Position numbers and translations under genes: made by a program
Origin: Diacronema lutheri
Lineage: Eukaryota > Haptophyta > Pavlovophyceae > Pavlovales > Pavlovaceae
NCBI GenBank assembly: GCA_019448385.1
Contig: JAGTXO010000057.1
Coordinates: 124,001-188,000, forward strand
DNA: 64,000 nt
Direction of reading: 5' to 3'
In this document: positions 49,947 to 61,400 of the stretch, in pieces
How the letters are laid out: every line of letters begins with the position of its first letter
Position numbering within the stretch: position 1 is the first letter of the stretch
The notes under the pieces: generated by a model
What the model saw: only the letters and a program-made list of their open reading frames with translations
Database searches by the model: none
What the model was told of the DNA's origin: nothing

Positions 49947-52900
49947 ATGCGCTCGATCGCATCGCTCGTCACGCTCGCGCTCACGCTCGCGCTCACGCTG
50001 CTCCCGCTGAGTTGGGCACTATCGGTCGACCGTGTTTTTCCTACGCGCGGTTCCACCTTTGGCGGCACGTACATCGTCATCGAGGGGGAGGGCTTCTTGC
50101 AGCCGACCGAGTTCAACCCGTGGGACGCGCAGGCGGCGTTCGTCGGCGCCGTGCGGTGCGAGATTGTACCGCACTACACGAGCGCGACGCGCATCGTATG
50201 CGTCACTGGTCCGGCGCCACAGCCGTGGGTCAGCAGCGCCGTCGAGCTAACCGTCAGTGTGCAGGTCTTTGGCGGGCTCGGCGAGGCGCGGTGGGCGAGC
50301 AGCGCGCCCGTATTCACGTACGACCTCGGCCAGACGCCCACGCTCGAGTGGGCGAGCGTTTGGGCGGCGTCGGCGGGGGACGAGCTTAGCGTGGTTGGGC
50401 GCATGCCGATGCTCTCCTCCACCACGCAGCTCGACCTCACGCTCGAGCTCACACTCGGCAACAGCGCGTGCGTCATCGTGGACGACGCGCCGCCGCTCGA
50501 CGCCGCGCTCGGCGCGGCGCGCGACGGCTGGCGGCGCTTCGTATATCGGCTGCCCGCCGGCGCGACGCTTGAGGCAGGACGGTACAACGTGTCCGCGCGC
50601 GCGGTCTTTGCGCGGCGCGATCTCGGCGAGTGCTCCAACCCGCCCGCGTGCTTCTTCTCCAACTACGCGGCGGCGACGGCCGCGCAGCGCACCAACGGGC
50701 TCGGCGGTGCGCCGCTCGCGCGAGTCGCGCCCACCGCGTTCGAGCCGCATGCGCGCGCCGACTTCTTCGGCGTGCCCGACCTGGCGAGCGGCGTGCCGTA
50801 CCAGCTCGCCGTCTACCCGCGCGTCGACACCGTCTGGCCGACCGCTGGCGGCGCCGTCGGCGGCCAGTCCCTCACGCTGGCCGGCGCGGCGTTCGCCGAG
50901 CAGCCGGGCGCGACGATCGTGACGGTCGGCGGCAAGCTGTGCGACGTCACGAGCGCGACGGACACGCAGCTCGTGTGCACGCTCAGCGAGGTGGATGCGC
51001 CGACCGACGCTCCCCGCTCGCTGCGCGGCCTGCGCTACCGCACGTACGCGCTCGCTGACTTTGTGGCCATGCGCGCCGGCGGTGCGGCGCGCGCGCCAAT
51101 CGACGCGGGCGTGCTGCCGGCGCGCGCCGACTTTGTGCGGCAGCGGAGCCCGCTCGATCTCAACCCGGAGCTGGTGCGCAACCTGGTGCGCGAGGCCGTC
51201 GGGTATTTCATCCCGCCCGTCGATGGCGAGTACACCTTCTTCGTGGCCGCGGATGACGAGGCGTCCATCTTCATAAGCGAGAGCGAGTCGTTCGCGCAGG
51301 CGCAGCTGCGCGCGCGCGCGGCGCAGCACAGCGCCGTACCCGACGCGGCGGTGTCGGCCGCCGCCTTCTTCTGGGAGGCGCCGCCGCACGCAGGGTACGC
51401 TGAGACGCATGGCGCCGAGCGGCAGGCGTCGCTCCCGCTCCGGTTGCGTGCGGGTGCGCGCTACGCCTTCCGCTACGAGCACAGGATGGGCAGCGGCGCC
51501 GAGTGGCTGCGCATCGAGGCACGCGTCGCGCCGAGCGAGGGCGCGCTGCTGCCGGACGGGAGGGCGCTTGGCGCAGGTGCTGCCAGCGCGGCCGCCGCCG
51601 CATTCCCCGCCGGCGCGCTCGTCCGCCTCTCGCTGCGCGCGCCCGCCGTGCTGCGCGAGACGCACGAGCTGCTCGTGCGCGACAACCGCGCGCCGTCCCT
51701 CTTTCGGCTCATCGTGACGAACGGCATTGGCGAGAGCGCGCCCGTCGCGCTCGTGTCGAACGCGACGACCGCGCAGATCGTGGCGGCGCTGCGAGAGGCG
51801 GCGGCCATGCGGATGCGCGACGACGGCACGTGGGAAGAGCGCGCCGTTCTGCCGTGCGGCACCGCGCTCACCGTCGTCGAGCGAACGACCGCGCCGCCTG
51901 GTCGGCTCCTCGCCATCGTCTTCGGCTGTGCGGTCGGCGCGATCGGCGCGGCGCACGCGACGATCAGCGTCGCGCCGCCCATCTACCAGCCCGGCCCTGC
52001 GTCGCTCGCGCTCGCGCCCGCCGTCTCGCGCGTGCAGGACGCGAGCGCGCCGCTCGGCGGCACGTTTCGGCTCGGCGTCGACGGCGCGTGGTCGGCGCCA
52101 ATCAGCGCACGCGCCGCGTTCGCCGCGGCGGACGGGCGCGCGGACGCGGCGACGCTGTGCGCCGCGCTCACGGCGGGCGAGTACGCGGCGCCGATCGGCG
52201 CAGCGCGGCCGGAGGGCGCGGCGCGCGTCACGCTCGCCGCATACCCGGGTGCGAGCGCGCGCTGGTCGGCGTGGGAGGCTTTCGAAGTCGTGATCCGCGT
52301 GCGCGCGCCGAGCGGAGCGGTGGTGGCCGAGCTTGACGACGGCGCGCTGCTCGGCGGCGGGCTGCGCCTCGAGCTTGACGTCTTCGAGCAGGGCGACGCG
52401 CGCGCGATGCACGTGCGCCGTCTGCCAATGGACTGGTTTGAGCAGGACGCGCCCGATGCGCGCGCGTTCGCCGCGGCCGACGCGCCGGCCGCGGCCGCCG
52501 CGGCGGTCGTCGTGCGGAGCAACGGCGTGCTTGGCGGATCCGGCGCGCACACGCCGCCCACCTTTGCGCGTGACGCGTCGCTCACGCCGCGCGTGCTCGG
52601 CACGGCGCCCGCCTCGCTCGCCGCCGGCGAGCGGCTCGAGCTGCGCGTCGCCAATGCGTTCCCGCCGGGCGCGAGCAGCAACGCGACGATGCGCGCGCCG
52701 CTGCTCGCCGCGTTGAGCGTCGCGCTCGCGCTCGGCGACGGCGACGCGCGTGCCGAGCGCGCCGCGCTCTGCACCGAGCTGATCGACGTCACACCCGCCG
52801 ATGTCGACGCGGCCAACGCGCTGCTCGCGCCGTCGGATGCGCAGGCGTGGCTCAGCTGCACGCTGACGGACGGCCGAGCGGGCTCGCACGCGCTGCGCGT

Positions 52901-55437
52901 CGTCTCGACGAGTCGCGGCGGCTTTGCGCTCGAGCCGGCGGTGCCGCGCATCGAGTTGCAGCTGCGGCTGCGGAGCGCGCTGCCCGCGCGCGGCTCGATG
53001 GCGGGAGGCACACCGCTCCGCCTCGCCGGCTCGGGCCTCGTCGGACTGCCGTGCGATCAGCTGCTCGTCGGCGGCCGGCCCTGCGCCGAGCCCGCGCGTC
53101 TTGCTCGCGCGTTCGGCGAGCGCGCCGTCCGCCTCGCGCTCGACGCCGCCGCCGACGCGACCGCGCGCGACAACGGTGCGAGCAACGGTTCGACAGGCGC
53201 TCTCACGTGCATCACGCCCGCCGCCGCCGATTGGGCAGAAAGCGAAGCCTTGCTCGCGGCGCATCCTTTCACGCAGCTGGGCGCACCGCCGCCGAGCCCG
53301 CCACCAAGCCGCCCGCCGCCGAGCGTGCCGCCGCCGAGCCCGCCACCGCCGCCGCGCCCGCCGCCGAGCCCGCCACCGCCGAGCCCGCCGCCGCCGAGCC
53401 CGCCGCCGCCGAGCCCGCCGCCGCCGAGCCCGCCGCCGCCGAGCCCGCCGCCGCCGAGCCCGCCGCCGCCGAGCCCGCCGCCGCCGAGCCCGCCGCCGCC
53501 GAGCCCGCCGCCGCCGAGCCCGCCGCCGCCGTCGCTGCCGCTCGAGCTCAACTCGTCGATCACAGCGCTGCAACCACCGTCCGCGGCGGGCGCGGTGCTT
53601 GGCACCTTCACGCACGCGCTGGCCAGCACGCCGATTGTGGCTGAACTCGCGCCAGCGTCTGCGTCCGCCGCAGTCTCGACGATCGTCACGCTGCAAGGCT
53701 CGGGTTTTGGCGCGGCCGACGACGAGCGCGGCGGCGGCGCGGACGACGCGAACGCGAGCGCGCTCCTCGTCGCGCTCGACGGCCGCCCGTGCGCGCTGCG
53801 CTCGCGCGCCGATGACGAGCTGACGTGCGTGCTGCCGCGCGTCGTGGGCGAGGCGCCGCAATCGGCGGGCGGCCGCCCGGCGCTGTGGCGCGTGCCGCAC
53901 GGCTTCGGCGAGGACGGCGCGCGGCTCGCGGGCGCAGCGGGAGAGCAGGCGGCGCTCGATTCGCGCTTCGAGGTGCACTCCGTACGCATCGGCGATGGCT
54001 CGTCCGCCTCGCGGGCGGGCGGCGCAGTGCTCACCATCCGAGGCGCCGGCTTTGCACGCGATGCGCTCGCGACCGACCAAGCCGTGCTTGTGCACGCCGA
54101 TGGCTGGGAGGGCGAGTGCGCGGTGCTGTGCGGCGGCGAGAGCGAGCTGCTCTGTGTGCTGCCCGCGCGCGGCTCGGACGCCGAGTACGAGGCGCTCGCC
54201 GGCCGCGCGCCGCCCGCCGGCGGCTCGACGCGGCGGCGGCGGCTGTTGCACCGCGCTCGCGACGACAACGAGGGCGGGCAGGGCGGGCGGAGCGGGGGCG
54301 CAAAGGCGGCTGGCCCGGACAAGGCCGAGCTCGGCGCACACCTTGCCGAGGCCGCGCGCGCATCCGCCGCCGACGCGCCCGCGTTTGCGCGCGCGCTCGT
54401 GCGCTCGGGCCAACTGCGCGCCCACCCGCACAGCGGCGGCGCGCACGCGCTGCGCGCTTCTCTTCACACACTGCGCGCCGCGCGCGCCGCGGGTGAGCTC
54501 GCAAGCGAGCGCATCGGCGATAGCCGGCGACTGGCGGCGGCGCCGGTGAGCCCACCACCGCTGCCGCCCACGCCCAGCCCGCCGTCGTTACGCGCGTCGC
54601 CAAGCCTGCCGCCGCCGAACGCGCCGCCGCCTCCGCCGCTCGAGCCCTCGTTGCTGCTGCCCGCGCTGCGCGTTAGCGTGGAAGTCGTGCTGAACGGCGC
54701 GCGCGCGCGGTGCGCATCGGTTGGCAGCTGCGCCTTCGAGCTGAGCGCACGAGCGACGCCGGTGCTCGTCGGCGTATCGGCGGCGGCGGGGGCGCACGCG
54801 CGCGGCGACGTGCTCGCGCTGCGGCTGCTCGGCGTTGGGCCGGCGCTCGCGGCGGGCGCGACCGTCTTCTTCGGCCCGACGCCGTGCGCCGTCTCGGCGG
54901 TGGACGCGGTGCCGGGCGGCGACGGCGCGGTCGAGCTGCGCGTGCCCGTCTGCGCGTTCGCCGCGTCGAACGTCTCGCTCGCGGTCGCGGTGCCCCCGCT
55001 CGGCTGGGCATTCGGCGCGGCGCCGGATGGGCAGAGCTCCTTTGGCTTCGAGCAGCTGCTGCTCGTCGACTCGATTTCGCCGTCGGTGGGCGGATGGCAT
55101 GGCGGCAGCCGCGTGACGGTGCGCGGCTCCGGCTTTGGCGGCGGCGCGGCGGCGGACGGCGACGCGGCGGCGCTGACGTTGCTGCAGCTCGGCGCGGCGC
55201 TCTCGTCGGCGGGCGCGTGTGCCGCGCGGCCCGGCTGGGGCTACGCGACGGCCGACGCTTCGGAGGCGGCCGAGTTTGGCGCGGACGGACCGGCACGCGC
55301 CGCGAGCGTCGCGAGCATCGCGTCGCTGCCGTGCGCGGTCGAGTCGGAGGCGGGGCATGAGCAGCTGGTATGCGTAACAGCCGCGGTGCCGCGATTTAGC
55401 CCGCTCGTGCGGCCGAGCGCGGGCGGCGGCGGCGGCA

Positions 55438-55482
<45 letters not shown>

Positions 55483-58400
55483 TGCGCGTGCTGTGCGCGT
55501 CGCTCGGTGGCGGCGCGGCCGGCTCGCTCGGCGAGTGCCTCGGCGCGTGCGCCGGCGCGGCAGGGTGCACGGTCGCGAACTTTCGCGCCTTCCCGCGCAC
55601 GTGCGAGCTGCGCGCGTGCGAGCCGTCGTCCTGCTCCGACGCGGCGTGCGCGTACGACACGAGCGCGGGCGCGCTCGGCTTTGTGGCGTGGACGTCGCTG
55701 CCGCTCGCGCGCTTTGCGCGCGCCGCGCCCGTCGCCGTGCGCGTGAACGGTGCGAGCGGCGATGGCGCGCAGCCGTTTTCGTACGGCGCGGCCGGCGAGG
55801 CGGCCTTTGTGAGCGCGCTGCAGCCGCTCGGCGGCTGGGAGGGTGACTCGGCGGCGGCGCTGCAGCTGCAGCTGACTGTCGTTGGGTTGGCGGACGCGGA
55901 CCTCGCCACGCCGGGTGCGCTCCGCATTGCGCTCGGCAGCGCGCACGCGCCGTCCGACAATTTGCCGTGCGAGGCGCGCTCGGCGTGGAGCGGCTCGAAC
56001 GCAAGCGCGACCGTGCGCTGCGCGCGCGAGGCCGGCAGCACACCCGCGGGCGTGTGGGACGTGCGCGTTTGGTCGGCGAGCGCCAACGGGTGGTCGAGCG
56101 GCCGGCAGCTCACGGTGCCCGCGCTCATCGACGGCGTGCAGCTTCGCGGCGCGGACGGCTTCGTCGCGGTCGACGCGGCGATCGGCGGCTCGGGCGGGCT
56201 GCACGGCGGGCTGCACGGCGGGCTGCACGGCGGTCTCGAGCTTACGCTACGCGGCGCGGGCTTCGGCCTTGTGCCCGTACAGACCGAAGTGCGCGTCTGC
56301 GGCGCGCTCTGCGAGCCGACGCACTCAAACGGCTCGCACGTGACGTGCGTCACGACGCCGATCGGCACGGCGGCCGCCGCGGCCGCGCTGCCCGGCGCGT
56401 ACGCACCGGCGGGCGTTGCGCGGCACGCCGTCGCATTCACAACCGACCGGCCCTTTGACGCGGACGAGGAGCGTTTCGCGCGGCAGGCGTGGGCGCGCCG
56501 GCCCGACATGCCGCTTACGCTGCGCGACTCGGCGGGCAGCTTCCGCGGCGGCGACTCGTCGTGCTGGTTTGCCTTCCAGCTCCACGCGCGCCACGCCGCG
56601 CTCGTCAGCGCCGCGCGCATCTTTCCGGCGGTCGACCCACTGGCGCGCGAGGCGGCGCGCGGCGCGCTGCTCGAGGCGCGCAACCTGACGCTTGGCGACG
56701 GGCCGGCGTACGCGCAGTTTGACGCCGACGCGGCGTGGCGCGTGCTCGCACGCCTCGACGACGCGGTGATGACGGGCGCGTCCATCGCGCAGGGCTGGTC
56801 GTCGTGGCAAATGCGACCGCCCGTCCTTGCGCAGGCGTTCCGGCTGCGGCTGCCCGCGGGCGCGTGCGCGCACGCGCGCGACCTCGTCCGCGGCGCGACC
56901 GTCGAGGGCGTTGTCGTCGCGCCGGGCGACGCATCCGCATGCCCCGTCGAGCTGAGCGCCGTGCGCCACCCGCTGCGCGCGGCCGACGCGCCGCCTGGCG
57001 CGCTGCCCGCTGTCGGCGCGACGCTCAACCTGTCGTTCGAGCACACACCGGTGCTCTGGTCCGTCTCGCCGCGCAGCGGCAGCGTGCGCGGCGGGACGGT
57101 CCTCACGCTGCGCGGCGCGCACCTGCTGCCGCGCGGCGCGGACGGCGAGCCGCTGCCCGACGGCGCAACCGCGGCGCGCGCCGTGCGTGTCGAGATCAAC
57201 GGGTACGGGTGCGCGCTGCTCGAGATCAACGGCACGCGGAGCGCGGCAGACGGCGCGAGCACGCTCACGTGCGTGACGGGCGCACGCGCCGACGGCATCC
57301 GGCCGACGCGCACGGAGGTGCACGTGCTCGGCGCGGGCGCTGCGCTGATCGCCGACCCGGTCGGCTGCCGCTTCGAGTATATGGATCGGTGGTCGGACGA
57401 GCGCTCGTGGCTGCACTCGGAGAAGCCGGCCGACGGCGACTCGGTGATCGTGCCCGAGGACCAGGCGATCGTGCTCGACGAGGACTCGCCTTCCCTCTTC
57501 CTCCTCCTCGTGCACGGCAGCCTGCACTTTGCGCGCAAGGACGTGGCCCTCGATGCGACCTACATCTGGGTGGCGGGCGGCGAGCTGTGGGTGGGCACCG
57601 AGGCGGAGCCCTTCGTGCACCGGGCAACGATCACGCTGCACGGCGACCGGTGGAGCACAATCGAGCTGCCCTTCATCGGCGCAAAGATGCTCGCCGTTAC
57701 CAACCTGGGCGGGCTGACGGGCGGCTGCGCGCACGCGCACGGCGACCGTGGCGGTGCGTACGCGCCGTGCCCGGTGCGCAAGGTCGGGCGGGTCGAACTG
57801 CACGGCCGGCCGCACACGGCGTGGACGCGCATCGTGCGCACGGCGCAGCCGGGCGAACGCCGCCTCGCCCTCGCAGAGCCCGTCGACTGGCCGGTCGGCG
57901 CGCGCGTGCTCGTCACGCAGTCGGCGCGCGGCGAGCGCGAGGAGCTGCGCCGCGTCGCGGCCGTCGAGGACGACGGGCGGACGCTGCTGCTCGACGCGCC
58001 GCTCGCCAACGAGCACCTCGGCGTTTGGCATTGGCACGACGAGGGCGCGGCGCCGTCCGACCTGCGCGCGGCCGTCGCGCTGCTCGAGCGCAACGTCCGG
58101 CTGCAGGGCGACGAGGCGTCGGCGAGGCGCGGCAGCAGCTACCAGTTTGGCGCGCACGTCGGCGCCTTCCACGGCGGCGTGCTGCGGATTGAGAACATCG
58201 AGTACACGCGCACGGGGCAGGCGGCCAACCTGGGGCGGTACACGACGCACTGGCACCACCTCGCGATGGCCGGCCGCACCGCCGATGTGCTCGACGTGGC
58301 CTACGTGCGCAACTGCTCGATCCACGACACCTTTCAGCGCGCGGTCGTCGTGCACGGCACCGACTACGCGAGCGTGACGGGCAACGTGGCGTACCGCGCA

Positions 58401-61400
58401 CAGGGGCACAACTTCTTCACCGAGGAGGGGCCCGAACGGTACGCGCTCTTCGAGCGCAACCTCGCTGTGTCCGCGCTGCCGCTCGACCTGATGCTCGGCG
58501 ACGACGCGGAGCCCGCCGGCTTTTGGCTGCCGGGTTTCACCGGCTGGCACCGGCACAACCTCGCCGTCGGCTGCGCCGTCGGATGGAAGCTCAACGTGCA
58601 GCCTGGCGCGGGCGCGGCGCAGACGGACCTCACCTTCTTCAACAACTCGGCGCACGCGTGCGGCTTTGGCTGGCGCCTCTTCCCGCCGCACCAGCCGCCG
58701 ACGCCCAACGTGTTTGGCACGTTCGTCGCCTTCCGCTGCTCCACCTGCATGTTCTACTACTCGTCGGGCAACATCAACCACCTCGACCACCGCTTCATCG
58801 AGTGCGGCCGCGCGGTGCACCTCAACCACTACATGAACGGGCTGCACGCCGCGCCCTTCTTCACGGACCTCGTCCTCGTCGGCTCCATCGACCCGAGCGC
58901 GCGCCGCGCCAACGCCGGCTCGCCCGCGGTCCACTCGCCCAAGGACAACGAGTACTGGTTCGTCTCGGGGATGCACGTGACCAACTACCTTGGCGCGGCC
59001 GTGCTGCACGGCTGCTACGAGACGGCGTGCACGATGCGCTACGAGCGCGTGACGTGGGTGCGGTCCGACGTGCGCGTGCTGATCAACGCGGGCGGGCTGG
59101 CGGGCATCTGGCACGACCTCGACGGCACGCTCACCGGCCGCGACGCGCCCAACCAGTTTGTGAGCTGGGACGGCGAGTACAACCACTGGGCCGACGGCGT
59201 GTGCGCGTGGGGCGACGCGCGCTTCCCCGACGGGATCGTGTGTGGCGCACGCGACGGCTCGGCGCGCATGCGCCGGCTGCACGTGAGCGGGCAGGAGCCG
59301 TGGCAGCTCGACGGCAAGCGGCTGACCGTGCGCTCGGCCGCGGGCGATGGCTCCGTCGCCTTCGACTGGAAGAAGCTCTACGGCTGGGCCGTTCCCGTCC
59401 TCGCCGGCCGCGCGTACGACCTGCGCGCGGACGGGCCAAACGACTTTGAGCGCATCCGCCACGCCTACTCGACGCAGCCGTACGTCTTCGAGGCGCACGG
59501 CTACGCGCACGGCGGGGCCGAGCGCACGCGCTGCGAGCCGACGGCCGAGCACCTGACTGTGCACTACAATTTCACCGACTGGCGCAACCGTTTCGATGGC
59601 GCCGTCGGTGCGCGCCTCGCGGCCGAACCCGACCCGGCCGCACACGCGTTCGGCTCGTGGGCGCACAAGCTGTGGCGTGCCGAGTGCTCGCTCTACGCCG
59701 AGCTGTCGGCGGGCGCGCTCGCCGAGTGCGACGGCCAGTACCGCAACGAGTCGTCTGACGCGCTCAAGGCGGAGCTCAACGAGCAGCCCGGCACGCCACG
59801 CGTGGGCGGGCGCGTCACGACTGTCGTCTCCGATCGGCGCGCACCGCCAGCCATGGAGCAGACGCTGCGCGCGCGCGAGTGCCCGGTGGCGGGCTGCTGG
59901 GCGCCGCCGCAGCCGCCGGGCGCCGTGCTCGGCGCGCTCCGCCGCTGGTCCGACCCGGCCGTGTGGGAGTGCCGGGCGCTCACCTCGGGCGCGACCGTGC
60001 GCAGCTGCACGCCGTCGGGCAGCAGCGCCGTTATCGCCGCAGGCGCCGAGGGCCGGCGCCGGCGGCTCGACGCCGTGGACGCGGCGGCGCGCGTGCTGCG
60101 CTCGCGCTCGGCGCTCTTCCGCGCGGTGCGGCACGGCGCGCGCCGCCGGCAGCTCGCCGTCGGCCCGGTCGAGAGCCCAACGCTGCCCCGCGCGGGCGAC
60201 AACGTGAACGTGCGCGTGACCGACCACCTCGAGCTCGACGTGGAGACGCCCATCCTCAACTGGGTGAGCGTCGCGGGCAGGCTGTCCGCTAGCCGCACGC
60301 GCAACTCGGTGCTGCGCTGCGCATCCGTGCTCGTGTGGGGCGAGCTCGAGCTCGGCACGCGCACGCATCCGATCCCGCGCAACGTGAGCGCGGCCGTCGA
60401 GCTGCACGGTCCGCCGTGGGCGCAGACCGTCGTGATGGCCGACGGCCTCTTTCTTGTGAACAAGGTCGTCGCGGTCCTCGGCAACCTGACGGCGGCGGGC
60501 TCGCCGCTTGGCGCGCCGCTCTGGACGCAGCTCGTCGCGACCGCGGCGGCGGGCGCAACGTCGATCTGGGTGCGCGGCAACGCGACCGGCTGGCCCGTCG
60601 GCGCGACGGTCGCGATCGGTGCGACGGCGTACCCGCAGCCGCCCGCGAGCACGCAGACCGAGGCGCGCGTGCTTGTCGACGTGGGCGCGTACGAGCTCGT
60701 GGCCAACCGCACGCGCCTCTCGCTCAACGCGCCGCTCGCCTTCCGCCACTTTGCGGGGCAGGTGCTGCCGGCGGACGCGCGCGAGCAGTGGCCGACGCTC
60801 GAGCTGGCGGCGACCGTCGCGCTCGTCTCTGGCCACGCCAACGTGCGCATCCGCACGGGCGAGCGCGAGTACGAGTACGGCGGCGCCGTCACGGTCGGCG
60901 GCACGGCGGGCGGCGAGCGCGTCGGCAGGGCGGACGTGTCGCACGTCGAGTTTGACGGGCTGGGCAAGTTTGACTACGCGCTGCCCGCGCTGCACTTCAA
61001 CTACCTCGGGCTGTCGGCGGCTAAGGCGGCGACGCGCTCGTTTGGCAGCCGCGTCGAGCGCTGCTCGTTTGCGCGCTCGCAGGCGGGCGGCGTGCAGGCG
61101 GACGGCGCGGGCGCGCTCGCGCTGCTCGGCAACGTCTTCCACCGCACGTACCGCTCGGCGGTGTGGGTGGGCGGCCGCACGGCGGACGGCGCGCTGCTCG
61201 AAATCGTCGGCAACGCGGCGGTCGAGACGCTGCGCCACCCGCGCGAGCCGACCGCGTGGGTGCGGCCGTTCGCCGCGTTCCTCCTCGAGACGGCCGTCGG
61301 CCGGCTGACGGGCAACGTCGCGGCGGGCTCGGCCGACGCGGGCTTCACCGTGCGCCCCGCGCTCGCGCCGTGCACCGCCGGCGCGAGCGGCGAGCGCGCG

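Noticed and set aside
50247-54467. 1,406-codon minus-strand ORF and a GGGGL-repeat ORF (53057-54322)
   Set aside because: Both are antisense to the IPT/PA14/SPPPP region; the Gly-Leu repeat is the complement of the PPPSP linker.
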